Origin: Brassica napus
Lineage: Eukaryota; Streptophyta; Magnoliopsida; Brassicales; Brassicaceae
DNA: 64,000 nt
Direction: 5' to 3'
NCBI RefSeq assembly: GCF_020379485.1
Contig: NC_063439.1
Location: 25,792,098 to 25,856,097 of the forward strand
The notes under the pieces are model-generated. The model searched no databases, was not told the origin of the DNA, and was given only the letters and a program-made list of their open reading frames with translations. Of the stretch, positions 22,340-34,540 are shown piece after piece. The translations under genes and the position numbers were made by a program. How positions within the stretch are numbered: position 1 is the stretch's first letter; each line of letters opens with the position of its first letter.

Positions 22340-25232
22340 ACACAAGTATCCAATCTAAAGTCACGACTCTTACACACACACCTTTTAATACAATATTATT
22401 ACTTAATAACATACAACCAAAAACTCAATTACAAACTAACAAGAAGAAGAAAACATTTGCCGGTCGATGACCACATCGATGAAGGGGGAGATGATCTATA
22501 ATTCTCTTTTTATTCCTTTCTCTACTTCTCAAAAGCCATCTAAAACCAGTGATAAAACTCACTGTATTGATTCCAATTATCAACAAGTCAATAATGGGGC
22601 TGTTACTTCAACGGAAGGGAGAATAAGAAAGACGTTTTAACGTGGCGCCTTATAATTTATTTATTTTCTTTTTTTTTTATTTAAAAATTATTTGCTAATT
22701 CTGCTATTTAACAACAGTATGAGAAGAGATAACGAAACAAAGTATATATATATATTTTTAAAATCTGGTTTAAAAATTTCATTATATAGGATCCCGAAAA
22801 GGTACATCGTTTACTACTCTAGAAGAAAATATGTATTGTTTGAGATAAAAACTCTTTAGAGAGGAGTTGCGAGAAGACATAACTCATAAGAAATTTAAGC
22901 AAAAAAAAACTAAAACCCTCGGATAAGAAATAAGACAATTATGACCGTCGGATTGTAACTCTTCGCTTTTTTAAAAACTATGAAAAAATATGTTTGTTAC
23001 TTTAAATGGAATGTGCTGTCCGAGCTCATTCAGAGAAGAGTTGCTAAATATTGTTTTCTTGTTTAAATAAACATTCATAGCAAACATATATTTTATCCTT
23101 TATATCATAAAAACAGAAAGATGACAAAAACAAAATCATAAAAACAGAAAAATCTGACCGTTGAATTGAAACTTTTTTTCCTAAGATGTCACCGAGTACA
23201 GAATTATGTTTTGCTATTATATATAGAAAATACTAATAATTGTAAAAAGACACAAATCGAAATATTTTAACTACTTTTTTACGAAAAGATAGAACTTTTT
23301 TATAATAAGAAGATACAACTTTTAAAACTAATATATTTAAAAAAATTAATGAAAAGATACAATTTTTAATATTAATTGAGATTCCTAATGAAAATATACA
23401 ACTCCTAAAATTAATAGAGTTCAGTTTTTACACAAAAGAATAACTTTTTATAATGAAAAGATACAACTCTTAAACTAATACATTTTTTTTTATGAAAAAA
23501 CACAACTTTTATAATGAAAAGATATAACTCTTAAACTAATAGATTTCAGTTTTTTTTATGAAAAGACACGACCTTTGGAATTAATTGAGATTGCTATTAT
23601 TAGTAGCAAACCCACTTTTTTTTGTTTCGGGTGAGATCAGCATTTTTTTATAGGAAAATAAAAGTTGAATTGCACGGTAGATATTGCTCCATTATGCAAT
23701 CTATGGTCAAGTTTTAGTTTCGTTTTAATGTATGACATCATCATCAGTTACTAATCCAAACAGTGTGTCTTTACGTTCATTTTTGAAAAGACACAACGCT
23801 TCTCAAAAAACGCACCCTTGCAAAATGAAATTTCTTCACAAATTTATATATTGTTTCTTTATCACTTTCTTTCGTCACTTTTATTTATTTTCTTACAATT
23901 TGAATCCGGAGAGAAATAGAAAAAGCATTAAGAAACGTTTGTGAAACAGAAGCTAGAAGTTAAGATGATGATAAAGATAATTCACGGTTGGAACATGTCA
24001 AACCACATTGATAAGAAAGATGCAGGTGAGTGACGATTTGATAGTGGGTTCACATAAATAAATAGACGCTGTGAATCACTGAAAAGGTGTGATACTTGAT
24101 GGGTTGCCACTTGCCCTGGGATCCAACCCTTGGAACACTTTGGGGCACGACAGTTTGTTTTTAAGGTGTAATCAAGTGATGAGTCACCACCTATTTGACA
24201 GACATGGATGAAGGGGAAGATGCTCCATAACTCTTTTTTTCTTCTCCCTTGCAGCGAAGTCACCGCCCAATGTAGACTTGTTTATCATTGAAACTAATGC
24301 TGTTTCGTTGGTTAATGGGTTTGACACCAAAACGTGGAACTGTAATGTGCTACGTTTCTTATTATAATTTTCGATTGAATATCAATTTTCAGAAAGTTTC
24401 TTAATGGAAAATAAGAAAACAGCAGGCGGCACGTACCTATTGCATTGTAAGATCTTAGTGGTTCATATAATTATTTAATACTCGTTCGAGTGTATCGGTA
24501 TCATTACGATGCCATACTAATGAGATTACGAGCTCGTACGTTAAAGTGCCGAGACGACGAGACCGTCGAACGATGTACGATACGTATGATGACGAGACCG
24601 TACAATCCCGAACGTTTCAGTAAATAAATCATGAACCCTCGTAATACAGTTGGTTCATGGCTCAGAGAACCAGAGAAAGAAAGAAAAAAACATTATAGTG
24701 ACATGACTGAAATTCGTGTATGAAAATTGGACATGAATCATGTGTTCATGAAAACACAACCTTTCAACCATTTTATTTGATTAGTGAAAATTATGCTTTG
24801 AGAAGACATATATATAGCCTATTTATAGATTTTCAAAAAAAAAATTGAAGTGTCACATCTTTTCAATTTAAAGGTTATTTTTTTTGAAATAATACAAATA
24901 CGAAGAATCACAACTTTTCAATATAAAAGGACACAACTTTTAATTGTTGAAAACACTTAATCTTTCAACATAAATGAAGTTCACAACCTTTGAAATTAAT
25001 CAGGATTGCTATTATTAGTAGATTTATTATCCATAGAATCTTACATTGGGTGCAAATGGATTGTAGATTTTGGGAATAAAATTGTATGGGATAACTTATT
25101 CTTTAGATTCCAAAATTGTTTTACCATTTGAATACAATAAAAAACGTTTTAGCAAAAAGAAAAGGGATAAAAAACAAATCTCATTCCAATAATTCATGTG
25201 GAATGTATGAAAAATAGAAGGTGTTATAAACA
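22340..25232. other. Repeat-rich, gene-free region
   Basis: AT-rich. Between 23240 and 23600 a loose array repeats 'AAAAGATACAACTTTTAAAACTAATA' in diverged form, and related units recur at 24880-25010. Both end in a shared tail GATTGCTATTATTAGTAG (about 23589 and 25003). A pair of related 30-40 bp segments (GATGAAGGGG(G/A)AGATG) is at 22480 and 24207. The ORF at 23982-24263 (minus) could be a gene scrap but has no recognised domain. A CpG-rich patch at 24481-24610 is unlike its surroundings. Confidence 0.4.
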
Positions 25233-26206
25233 TCTATATATATAAAGAAATGTTTGTCTCTCTCCCGTGAAGCCACGTCATCAATTAGTGCGTTCTGGGA
25301 GTGACACGTGTCCCATTTTATATTTAGGGCCAAAATAAATGAATGCAGTTAAGGGTAATTGAACCCAACACCTCTAGCACTGGTACTTTCTCTTAGAACC
25401 ACTAGGCTAAAGTCACTTTTTATAAATATGTGGCCGCGAAAATACTTATTATCGTGTCAGCTAGAAGCTCATGCTTCTTCTGCTTGTGGCCAGGGCCGAC
25501 ACTGAACTGACGTCAAGATGAAGATCATGAAGTTAAAAACTTTGCTCCAAACAGTTTTGCAATGTTTCCAACCTTTATAACTTGATGCATATAATATATA
25601 TCAAAATACATTTGTTGTACACGCTTTTATTAGTTTTGCTTTTAAAAGAAGGTATTTACAGTTATAAATGTTTTGTGCCAGTGAAGTAATGGTTGAAAAA
25701 TCTCTATACATATGTCATTTTAAAATAACACCCAACTTCTATATATAGTCAATACATATGTCCATGTTATATTCTAGACTAAATATTTTCTCTTTTAAAA
25801 ATAAAGAAAACATTTTTTTTAGTTTATAAGCAAATGTTGTAAAGCAAGTATGCATTATACAAAATAATATATATTTAAAATCCATCCACAAAAACATAAA
25901 AGTTGTTATATGCCTCTTTTTGACACATGTACACTCCACTATGAATAAAAATTAAAAAAAAAACAGTATTGTCATCAAACTTTATCACAAATCCACATTT
26001 GTACATCTATAATTATGAGTTGGACAATTAGTTAATTTGATACAATACCAAAGCAAGAGTAATCGAAAAACCACTATACCACCGCATACTAATAAGTAAG
26101 ACATAACAGATAACCAAATTCTTGAATCTTAAAACAAATTTCAACTCGAGCATTTAGTGAATATCAAATTAACTAATATCCCGCCCGTAGAGCGGGTCGA
26201 CCCTAG
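25233..26206 (+). mobile_element. Non-autonomous Helitron, plus orientation
   Basis: Starts TCTATATATATAAAG after host A (25232) and ends with a hairpin (CCCGCccgtagaGCGGG, about 26180-26197) followed by CTAG (26203-26206) before host T. The length is 974 bp with no ORF of note. The internal CCACGTCATC and ACACGTGTCC segments are of the kind common in Brassicaceae Helitrons. Confidence 0.75.
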
Positions 26207-26385
26207 TTCATGATAAATAAATGCTCATGAATGAAATGAATGGATTTCAATTTTGCATTCCATAATTTCTTGTATTCCGTTTTTCTTAGTTAATTCATTC
26301 ATAATATTCATAATGTTTATTTTGTTAAAGTTTCAGGATTAAATCATAGTTGATACTTAAACATTTGATTATTAGTATACATATA

Positions 26386-26938
26386 CAATATAACCTCTAT
26401 AAATTAATATTTGATAAATTAATAATCTCTATAAATTAATAAATTTTGTTGGTCTCAACTTGGACCGGTTCAAAATTTGACACAAATCGATAAAATAATA
26501 AAATAATATTTTTATAGAAAATTATATATAAATATATCGTCCCATTAAAATTATAAAATAATTTATATCTATACATATTTTATATAAATAAGAATCTGTT
26601 ATTATATTATTTGTTTTATATTCACAATTGAATTATATTTATATTTTTTTAACAATTAATATATTTTTGATGAGATTGAATAATATTATATCTAAAATCA
26701 CAGTTCTATGCTATATAAGTATATATGATATCCACTAAAAAATATAATAAAATTAATATAAATGTCAAATTTTAAAAATAATAATTAATGTCTATACATT
26801 AAAATGAAATATTTTTTTATCCTAGAATAAATATATCTTAAAATAAAAAATTTATATAATTTTTTTGTTGTAAATTAATATCTCTATAAATTAAAAAAAT
26901 TTCAAAGTCTCAAACAGTATTAATTTAAGTGTACATTG
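26386..26938. mobile_element. Pogo/Lemi-like AT-rich MITE
   Basis: The left end, CAATATAACCTCTATAAATTAATA, after TA (26384-26385), matches the known terminal repeat type of plant pogo-like (Tc1/mariner) MITEs. CTCTATAAATTAATA recurs at about 26429 and, diverged, at 26883. The right end (TATTAATTTAAGTGTACATTG) is a decayed inverted copy, so the exact right border is uncertain. No transposase. Confidence 0.5.
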
Positions 26939-27210
26939 AAAATTGGACTCTACTACATTCATAAAAGTAAGATGAGACTGAAATAAAATGCGACAAAACC
27001 CATGGAGTTTAATGAGTGGGCTGTATCAACAACAAAGTTATAAACCTGAAATTACACAATTAAAAGCCCAATGTTGAATCTTATGAATAGAAAGTCCACG
27101 CGGGGGCATAAGCGCGTGTCGTCTAAATTCCTCGTCGTCGCCGTCTATAGAATTTGATCTGAATATTAAAGAGGTTCACTGTTCGCTAACCGGAGGGTTC
27201 TCCACGAACG

Positions 27211-28078
<868 letters not shown>

Positions 28079-28360
28079 TGGAGTTTTCACACGTTTGAGA
28101 AAAGACTTGTACTCGGTTTTACACAATGTAATATGTTTTAGTTTCCGTTTGATTCAGTGAACTTGCATTGATGGGTAATAAGAGAGAAGGGGAAATGTTT
28201 TGGATTCATATGATTTGAACATTTTTCAGGAGAACATTACAAGATAAACGAATGACACAGGGTTGACAAGAAACCGACTTCTTATCATTTAAAGGCTCAC
28301 ATCAAACAGTTTAATAATGAGAATGCAACAACAGACACAATGTTTGTTTGTTTGTTATTT

Positions 28361-28812
28361 TTACTTGCCACCAGTGAAGAGGTAATCAAGAGATGATCCA
28401 CCTCCAGGAGCTGCATGAACTTTAGTGGAAGGACGGTCCTGCACAGAGATGGAAAGCATTACACAATGTTGTTTAAGAAAGAGAGTGAACATTTCATAGA
28501 GTAATGGACACACAAAGAAACAGAACATACAGTGATGAAGTTTCCGGTGTTTTGTCCTTCAGCACGGGCATAGTTGTTGACAGGAGTTTTGATACCAGCA
28601 GGGATCTCCTTGTTGATCTTAGCAGGCTCAACAGTAGTAGTAGCTGCTGCTGTTGCACTCGCAGCTGCCGGAGCTGGTGCAGGTGCAGAAGTCCTGTTGG
28701 CTGGCTCAGCAGGAGGAGCTGGAGCGGGCTTAGGAGGAGGAGGAGCATCACCGCCACCAAAGAGATAATTGAGTGAGCTCTGACCTCCACCACAGCTGTT
28801 TCCACGACCCAT
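28361..28812 (-). CDS. SPR1: SPIRAL1 microtubule-associated protein
   Basis: Two coding exons on the minus strand, 28531-28812 and 28361-28438, give 119 residues, the usual length. The conserved N-terminal motif MGRGNSCGGGQSSLNYLFGG and the C-terminal repeat GGGSSLDYLFTGG bracket a Pro/Ala-rich middle (residues 24-70). SPR1 decorates plus ends of cortical microtubules and controls directional cell expansion. A 5' UTR intron is likely (donor near 29178, acceptor near 28843), as in other SPR1 genes. ORFs on the opposite strand here are shadows of the Ala/Pro-rich coding. Arabidopsis counterpart AT2G03680. Looks intact. Confidence 0.95.
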
Positions 28813-28819
28813 TTTGAAT

Positions 28820-29733
28820 AAAGTGATAGACTTTTCAAACCTAGTAACAAAACCCAGAATATAATAAGATAATTACAAGCTATCATCGTTCAACATTCAG
28901 AGCTGTAACAAGCCCAAATGCAAAGCCGCTTACGCTAACGAATGGTAACTCAATTATGATGTAAGCGAAGAGGACATAGGGGGAAATAAAATCGGATCTA
29001 AAACCAGCGAAAGCGAATCAACATTCTTAACAGTTGAATTTATTTAGGAAATCGTTAGAGACCAAATCTCCTATAATTAAGGTTAAAACAGCATATTCGA
29101 GGGATCAAAACAGAGGAATAATCTACGATCTAAACGAAGAAATCGAAATGGAGAAGAAAAGAGCTTGAAAACCAAACCTTGGGGGTGAAATTGGAGATCA
29201 GATCTAGAAGAAGGAGAAGAAGATGCAAACGCAGACTCAGTAGAACTGACTACAGAGTCATAAGCGTTACCCCCAGTCTCTCTATTATATAAACTAGAGT
29301 CATAAGGCGGTTTTGTTAGTGTCAGGGTACCGGTTCAATTGTTCGGTTCTTTGGTTAACCATCAATTTCAAATGCTCATAAATAGTAAAAATTTAACAGC
29401 TTTATCTGAATTCAGAAAGGTGGTTATCCAAAACCGGTCGGTAAATTTATAGGAGGTGTCATATGATTATTCTGGTATTTGGAGCTAAACATTATTCAAT
29501 TAGTAGTAACACAAGACAAAACCAGTGTAATTATTGGTGCTTTTCACGAAATTCACGACGGTAACCGATAATTTCAAGTTTTCAACAGAGAGTGAGGTTT
29601 GTGGGCCATTATCATGTAATGGCCGGTCTTTGTCATTTGTCCGAATCTCATTTTCTATCATTTAAAATTTTGAACTTTGAAACCAAAAAAAGACATCTTC
29701 AGAACAATAAAAGAAAAGAGACGTTTTAAAGAT
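28820..29733. other. SPR1 leader/promoter and spacer
   Basis: The SPR1 5' UTR, its probable leader intron and its promoter occupy about 28813-29400. The rest to the CDC48B C-terminal exon shows no feature. Confidence 0.45.
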
Positions 29734-30020
29734 TCATGTAGCAGCAGCAGGAGGAGCTAATAGTAGTTCATCATCATGTTTACTCTGGTTAAAGTAATAG
29801 TTTCCACCAGTAGCAAGCAACACTAAGCTCAATGCCCCAACCTTCCATGACAACCCTAAACCCAAAACACTGGAGGAGGAATCAACCTTCTTCTTTTCAA
29901 CCTGAACTGGTTTAGAATCCGATTTTTTCAACTTCCTGAACAATGAGTAAGCTTCCACTTCTTCCACTGTCAATGCCGGTTTAAGCGACTTCTTTGCGGT
30001 TAAAAAATGGCGGTTGAACA
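29734..30020 (-). pseudogene. CDC48B: Orphan C-terminal exon of CDC48B
   Basis: The segment downstream of the copia insertion continues the last CDC48B exon: FNRHFLTAKKSLKPAL and a tail with a hydrophobic stretch (VGALSLVLLATGG) followed by NYYF, the characteristic C terminus of the plant CDC48B protein. It is separated from the rest of the gene by 4.5 kb. The GAACA at 30016-30020 is one copy of the target duplication and still encodes part of the Val-Phe codons. The frame is open from an ATG inside the LTR (30078), so an LTR-started fusion of 114 residues is possible. Confidence 0.85.
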
Positions 30021-30140
30021 TGTAAAGGTTGTGATTATATTGAATAATAAGAATGATACAAGTAGTGTTTATATACATGAGTTAGTTTCCTAAAACAATG
30101 GAGAAGAGAATATTCACAAATGATTCTCATATCTCTTACA
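30021..30140 (-). repeat. 3' LTR of the copia element
   Basis: A 120-bp LTR, starting TGTAAAGG and ending TCTTACA on the plus strand. The only difference from its partner is an A in place of C in CACA(A/C)ATG near 30119. Confidence 0.95.
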
Positions 30141-30147
30141 CGCCCCC

Positions 30148-33100
30148 TCAAGATGGAGTGTCCGCAGTAACTCCAATCTTGTTTCTCAGCTCCATGAATC
30201 TGGCACGCGATAGAGGTTTTGTTAGAGCATCCGCTAGTTGATCTCTCGTATTAACATGACTGACTCGAAGTGCTCCACGCGTGACCTGCCCTCTAACAAA
30301 GTGATAGTCAATAGCAATATGCTTCATGCGAGAGTGGAACACAGGATTCGCACATAAGAACGTTGCCCCAACATTGTCGCAGTGTATGAGCGGTGAAGAA
30401 GGTAACTGAATGCCTAGCTCGGTCAAGAGATTGCATATCCAGGACAGCTCAGCAGCAGTGTTTGCAACCGCGCGATATTCTGCTTCAGTCGAGGATCTCG
30501 CAACCCCTCGTTGCTTCCTGCTCATCCATGATATAGGGTGATTACCCAAGTATACAATGTAAGCATTTGTAGAGATGTAATCATCCGAGTCACCAGCCCA
30601 ATCTGCATCTGAATACGCGTGGAGGATCATTTTGTTGGCGGCAGAGAAGTAGATGCCATGGGTCGGTGTTCCAGCTAAGTAACGCAAGATTCGCTTTGCA
30701 GCCTGCCAATGATCATCAGTTGGTTTGTGCATGAACTGAGATAGCTTGTTAACTGCAAATCCAATATCTGGGCGAGTGAATTGCAGGTACTGTAGGCTGC
30801 CAATTAGCTGACGAAACTTGGAGGGATCCAGGAGAGGTGTGCCCGAGTCGAGTTGAAGTTTTGGAGAGGACGCCATTGGTGTTGTAACTGGACGAGCATT
30901 AGTCATGTCATATTTGGCTAAGACATCAAGGATGTACTTCCGCTGATTCAAGTGCATGCCAGAGGAAGTGCGATGAGCTTCAATCCCCAAGAAGTAATTG
31001 AGATCTTCCAGGTCTTTCACAGAGAACCTCTCAGCAAGAAGTTGTAAGACCCGCTTGATGGACGTTTTCGAGTTACCCGTGATCAGAATATCATCGACAT
31101 ATATAAGCACATATGTCAACTCCGTCCCTCGTTTGAGAATAAACAAAGATGTGTCTGCAAGAGAATTATAGAAGCCAAGACTGAGAAGAAAAGTACGCAA
31201 TTCAGTATACCAGGCTCTCGGAGCTTGTTTGAGGCCATAAACTGCTTTCTTGAGGCGACAAACATAATCTGGTTTGTCAGTATCGATGAATCCAGGTGGC
31301 TGCTCCATATATACCTCTTCGGTTAGTGTTCCTTGAAGAAACGCATTATTCACATCAAGTTGCTGAACCGGCCAACCACTACTTACTGCAATGTCCAAAA
31401 CCAATCGTAGTGTCGTTGATTTGATAACCGGGCTGAACGTTTCAGTGTAGTCGCGTCCTCTTTGTTGGTTATAGCCTTTCGCAACCAGACGAGATTTGCA
31501 GCATCTATGAGAACCGTTAGAGTAGAACTTGTTCGTGTGGATCCAACGGCAAGCAATGACATTATGATGACGAGGCCGCGGTACAAGTGCAAATGTGTCA
31601 TTGCGCGCAAATGCATCTATCTCTTTGGACATGGATCCACGCCACCTCTCATCCTTGAGAGCTTGTTTGAGAGTAGTCGGTTCTGCTGGAATAATTGTAG
31701 ACAGGGCAGCCATGTAGTTGTACTTCGTGTTAGGCTTGACAATCTGATTTTTTCTGCGTGTAACCATGCGATGATGATTTTCAGTTGAGGCGACAACAGC
31801 AGGAGCTGATGCTGAAGCTGTCGTTGATGTAGATGGAGGCAGAGGAGGCAAAGATGCCGTGGGTAACACCGTAGGGACTGATGGTGTTGTTTCCGTTGGT
31901 GCAGCAGTCGTAGCCGGCAAGCTACCAGTTCCAGAAGAATTCTCCTGAACCTGCAGATGAGGATCCAAGCTCGTGGGTGCCGTTGGCTGTACGAATGGCG
32001 GCTGGGTTTCTGGTGTGGTTTGGGTTGGGACAATGGTTACAGGTGGAGAAGATACAGTAGGTGATTCTTCGTCAGGTGGGGTCGGAGGTCTTGTGGCTAG
32101 ACGGGGAAAGGGGAAGGTGTGCTCGTCAAAGGTGACATGTCGCGAAACATAAATGCGACCGGAGCTGGTGTGCAAGCAAAAATACGCACTCTGCGACGGA
32201 GAATATCCAATGAACACACAAGGCATTGATCTGTCTTCCATTTTGTTTGCATTGTAAGGCCGCAGCCAAGGAAAACAAAGACAGCCATAAATCCGAGTCT
32301 TGAGGTAATTTGGTTGAGTTTGGAAGAGTTTATGACAGGGAGTGTCCATGTTTAGGACGGGAGTGGGAAGACGGTTTATCAAGTATGTAGCAGTAGCAAA
32401 GGCAAAGGTCCAGTATTTCTTGGGCATGGAGGAATGGGTGAGAAGAGTAAGCCCAGTTTCCACGATATGCCTATGTTTCCGCTCGGCAATTCCATTGTGT
32501 TCTGGGGTGTGGGGTGGGGATGTAAGGTGAGAGATATCGGCTTCTCGTAACACTGATCGTAAAGAGATATATTCACCACCATTGTCAGAGAACAATGTTC
32601 CGATCTTGGCAGAGAATTTATTCTCAACGAGACTGCGGAAGGCTTTGAAAGTTTCCAGGGTTTGGGATTTGGTTTTGAGAGGGTAAAGCCAAGTATATCG
32701 AGTGTAATGGTCCACAAAGACAAGGTAATATTTGAAGTTATCAATAGAGAGAATGGGAGAGGTCCATAAGTCTGAGAAGATATATTGTAATGGTTTTGTG
32801 GAGGTGATAGAAGATTGGGCAAAAGGTAATTTATGAGTTTTATTGATGGCACAATCTGAACATAAAGTGGTTTGTGTTACAGACTTAGCAACTGGTAAAG
32901 AAAAACTGGAAACAATAGACTGAAGAATAGTAGAGGATGGATGTCCTAGGCGAAAATGCCAATCAGACAGCTTTGGTTTGGAAGAGGTGGAGGCGTAGAA
33001 GGTTTGATGGTTTGGTGGTTTGGTAGGCCATTCGTACAACTCATCCTTGGTCGTGCCTTGGATCAACGGGACCCCCGAGCTCAATTCCTTCACCTGAAAG

Positions 33101-34344
33101 TAAGCAGGGAAAAATTCAACCGAAACTTTGTTAGCATTGCATAAGCGATAGACAGAGATCAGGTTCTTTTTAATATCAGGGACACATAAGACATTATTGA
33201 GCTTCAACTGTTTGGTAAGAGTAGGGAGAGAGAGAGAGCCAGTATGAGTTATCGATAAACCTGATCCGTCACCAATGAGAACCGAGTCTGAACCGTTGTA
33301 TGGCTGCGTGAGCTTCATGTTTTGAAGTTCACTGGTGATGTGATGGGTTGCGCCTGAGTCCATGAGCCATGCGTTGGTAGGATTCTGAGCCGAGACAGCT
33401 AGGTTGGCGCGAGGTTGCCATGGTTGAAACGGTGAGGAGTTGTAGCCGGAGTTCGAAGACTGCGCCAGTTGTGGACAACGTCTGGCGCTGTGACCAAACA
33501 CACTGCAAATCTGGCACTTCCCTTGATATCCTTTGGATGTGCGAGTGTCTTGGCGCGGTGAGTTGTTGTAGGATTGCGGAGGTTTGTTGGTGTTGTTGCT
33601 CCAGTTGGAATTGTTTGATCGGTATTGTTGATTGTTGTTGTGTTGACGTGGGCGAGAAGTCGCGACATTAGCCGTTACCGGAACTGTGTTCAAAGACGTT
33701 GTGTTTTGAGAGAGGAGTTTGGCTTCCTTGTTGATCAACTTTTCATGAATCTCAACAATTGAAGGTGTGGTGTCACGGCCCTCCACTTGGTCAGTAACAG
33801 ACTTGTAGTCTTCAGGGAGTCCATCGATGATGTACTCTATCTTGTCCTCATGGTCCAGCGGTTTCCCAAGGAGAGCTAGCTGATCAAATCGAGTCGTCAG
33901 GCCTCTCATGTAGTCATCAATCGTCTTGTCACCTTTGGTGAAGTGTTTGAGTTGAAGGCGGAGTTGTTGAATGTGGCCACGGCTAGGTGTAGCGTACGTC
34001 GCACTCAAAGACTTCCACACATCGTGAGATATTTTCGTGTTAGTCACCAGTGCTTGGATAGGAGCAGAGAGAGCGCCAATAAGACCACTGTAGATGAGGC
34101 GGTCTTGACGACGCCATTTGGTGTGTTCAGGGTTTACCGTGAGGATCTCGTTCACAGTAATCATCTCGTCAGGTTCGGTTTTGCTACCGTCAATGTAGCC
34201 AGCAAGATCATAACCTTCAAGGAGAGCATGGATCTGAAGATTCCAAGTCATGAAGTTGGTTGATGTGAGCTTTGTGATGTTGCTCATGTTAACATTGAGA
34301 AGAGATTTAGAGGCATCAACGACTTCGGCGGTGTTGTTGTTCAT
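30148..34344 (-). CDS. Copia gag-pol polyprotein, intact
   Basis: One open frame of 1398 codons. Gag (UBN2-type) covers about residues 20-240. A CCHC zinc knuckle lies near 277-290, and the aspartic protease site is DSGATHH (about 328). The GAG-pre-integrase HxRLGHPS region is near 455, and the integrase DDE core spans D (about 521), D (586, DNGGEY) and E (about 622). The copia-type reverse transcriptase has YVDD (about 1081). RNase H contains ADWAGD and STEAEYRA, and the tail has the ADALTKPL motif. This order (integrase before RT) defines Ty1/copia. No stop, shift or missing catalytic residue is seen, so the element may be autonomous. The purine tract overlaps the end of the ORF. Confidence 0.96.
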   Translation of the reverse strand: MNNNTAEVVDASKSLLNVNMSNITKLTSTNFMTWNLQIHALLEGYDLAGYIDGSKTEPDEMITVNEILTVNPEHTKWRRQDRLIYSGLIGALSAPIQALVTNTKISHDVWKSLSATYATPSRGHIQQLRLQLKHFTKGDKTIDDYMRGLTTRFDQLALLGKPLDHEDKIEYIIDGLPEDYKSVTDQVEGRDTTPSIVEIHEKLINKEAKLLSQNTTSLNTVPVTANVATSRPRQHNNNQQYRSNNSNWSNNTNKPPQSYNNSPRQDTRTSKGYQGKCQICSVFGHSARRCPQLAQSSNSGYNSSPFQPWQPRANLAVSAQNPTNAWLMDSGATHHITSELQNMKLTQPYNGSDSVLIGDGSGLSITHTGSLSLPTLTKQLKLNNVLCVPDIKKNLISVYRLCNANKVSVEFFPAYFQVKELSSGVPLIQGTTKDELYEWPTKPPNHQTFYASTSSKPKLSDWHFRLGHPSSTILQSIVSSFSLPVAKSVTQTTLCSDCAINKTHKLPFAQSSITSTKPLQYIFSDLWTSPILSIDNFKYYLVFVDHYTRYTWLYPLKTKSQTLETFKAFRSLVENKFSAKIGTLFSDNGGEYISLRSVLREADISHLTSPPHTPEHNGIAERKHRHIVETGLTLLTHSSMPKKYWTFAFATATYLINRLPTPVLNMDTPCHKLFQTQPNYLKTRIYGCLCFPWLRPYNANKMEDRSMPCVFIGYSPSQSAYFCLHTSSGRIYVSRHVTFDEHTFPFPRLATRPPTPPDEESPTVSSPPVTIVPTQTTPETQPPFVQPTAPTSLDPHLQVQENSSGTGSLPATTAAPTETTPSVPTVLPTASLPPLPPSTSTTASASAPAVVASTENHHRMVTRRKNQIVKPNTKYNYMAALSTIIPAEPTTLKQALKDERWRGSMSKEIDAFARNDTFALVPRPRHHNVIACRWIHTNKFYSNGSHRCCKSRLVAKGYNQQRGRDYTETFSPVIKSTTLRLVLDIAVSSGWPVQQLDVNNAFLQGTLTEEVYMEQPPGFIDTDKPDYVCRLKKAVYGLKQAPRAWYTELRTFLLSLGFYNSLADTSLFILKRGTELTYVLIYVDDILITGNSKTSIKRVLQLLAERFSVKDLEDLNYFLGIEAHRTSSGMHLNQRKYILDVLAKYDMTNARPVTTPMASSPKLQLDSGTPLLDPSKFRQLIGSLQYLQFTRPDIGFAVNKLSQFMHKPTDDHWQAAKRILRYLAGTPTHGIYFSAANKMILHAYSDADWAGDSDDYISTNAYIVYLGNHPISWMSRKQRGVARSSTEAEYRAVANTAAELSWICNLLTELGIQLPSSPLIHCDNVGATFLCANPVFHSRMKHIAIDYHFVRGQVTRGALRVSHVNTRDQLADALTKPLSRARFMELRNKIGVTADTPS

Positions 34345-34420
34345 CGTGAAGGAGAAAGAAAAAAAAATTTAGGTTTTGACGGCTAAAAGAGATTAGGGTT
34401 ACCGATGGCTCTTGATACCA

Positions 34421-34540
34421 TGTAAAGGTTGTGATTATATTGAATAATAAGAATGATACAAGTAGTGTTTATATACATGAGTTAGTTTCCTAAAACAATG
34501 GAGAAGAGAATATTCACACATGATTCTCATATCTCTTACA
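34421..34540 (-). repeat. 5' LTR of the copia element
   Basis: A 120-bp LTR at the upstream end of the element in its own orientation. It should hold the promoter for the gag-pol transcript. TATATA at about 34472 is the likely core promoter motif. Confidence 0.93.

Larger units (their letters stand above)
30021..34540 (-). mobile_element. Full-length Ty1/copia LTR retrotransposon
   Basis: Two 120-bp LTRs (30021-30140 and 34421-34540) start TG and end CA and differ at one position only. They are flanked by the 5-bp duplication GAACA (30016-30020, 34541-34545). On the minus strand the primer-binding site TGGTATCAAGAGCC (34407-34420) follows the 5' LTR and matches initiator tRNA-Met with one extra A. 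A purine-rich GAGGGGGCG tract precedes the 3' LTR. One uninterrupted ORF fills the inside. High LTR identity means recent insertion. It lies in the last exon of CDC48B in the same orientation. Confidence 0.97.

Noticed and set aside
28494..28886. ORFs on both strands overlapping SPR1
   Set aside because: They are shadows of the Ala/Pro-rich SPR1 exon; only the minus-strand frame with the SPR1 end motifs is conserved.
31383..34263. Many ORFs inside the copia element in other frames
   Set aside because: All overlap the single gag-pol frame and have no domain of their own.
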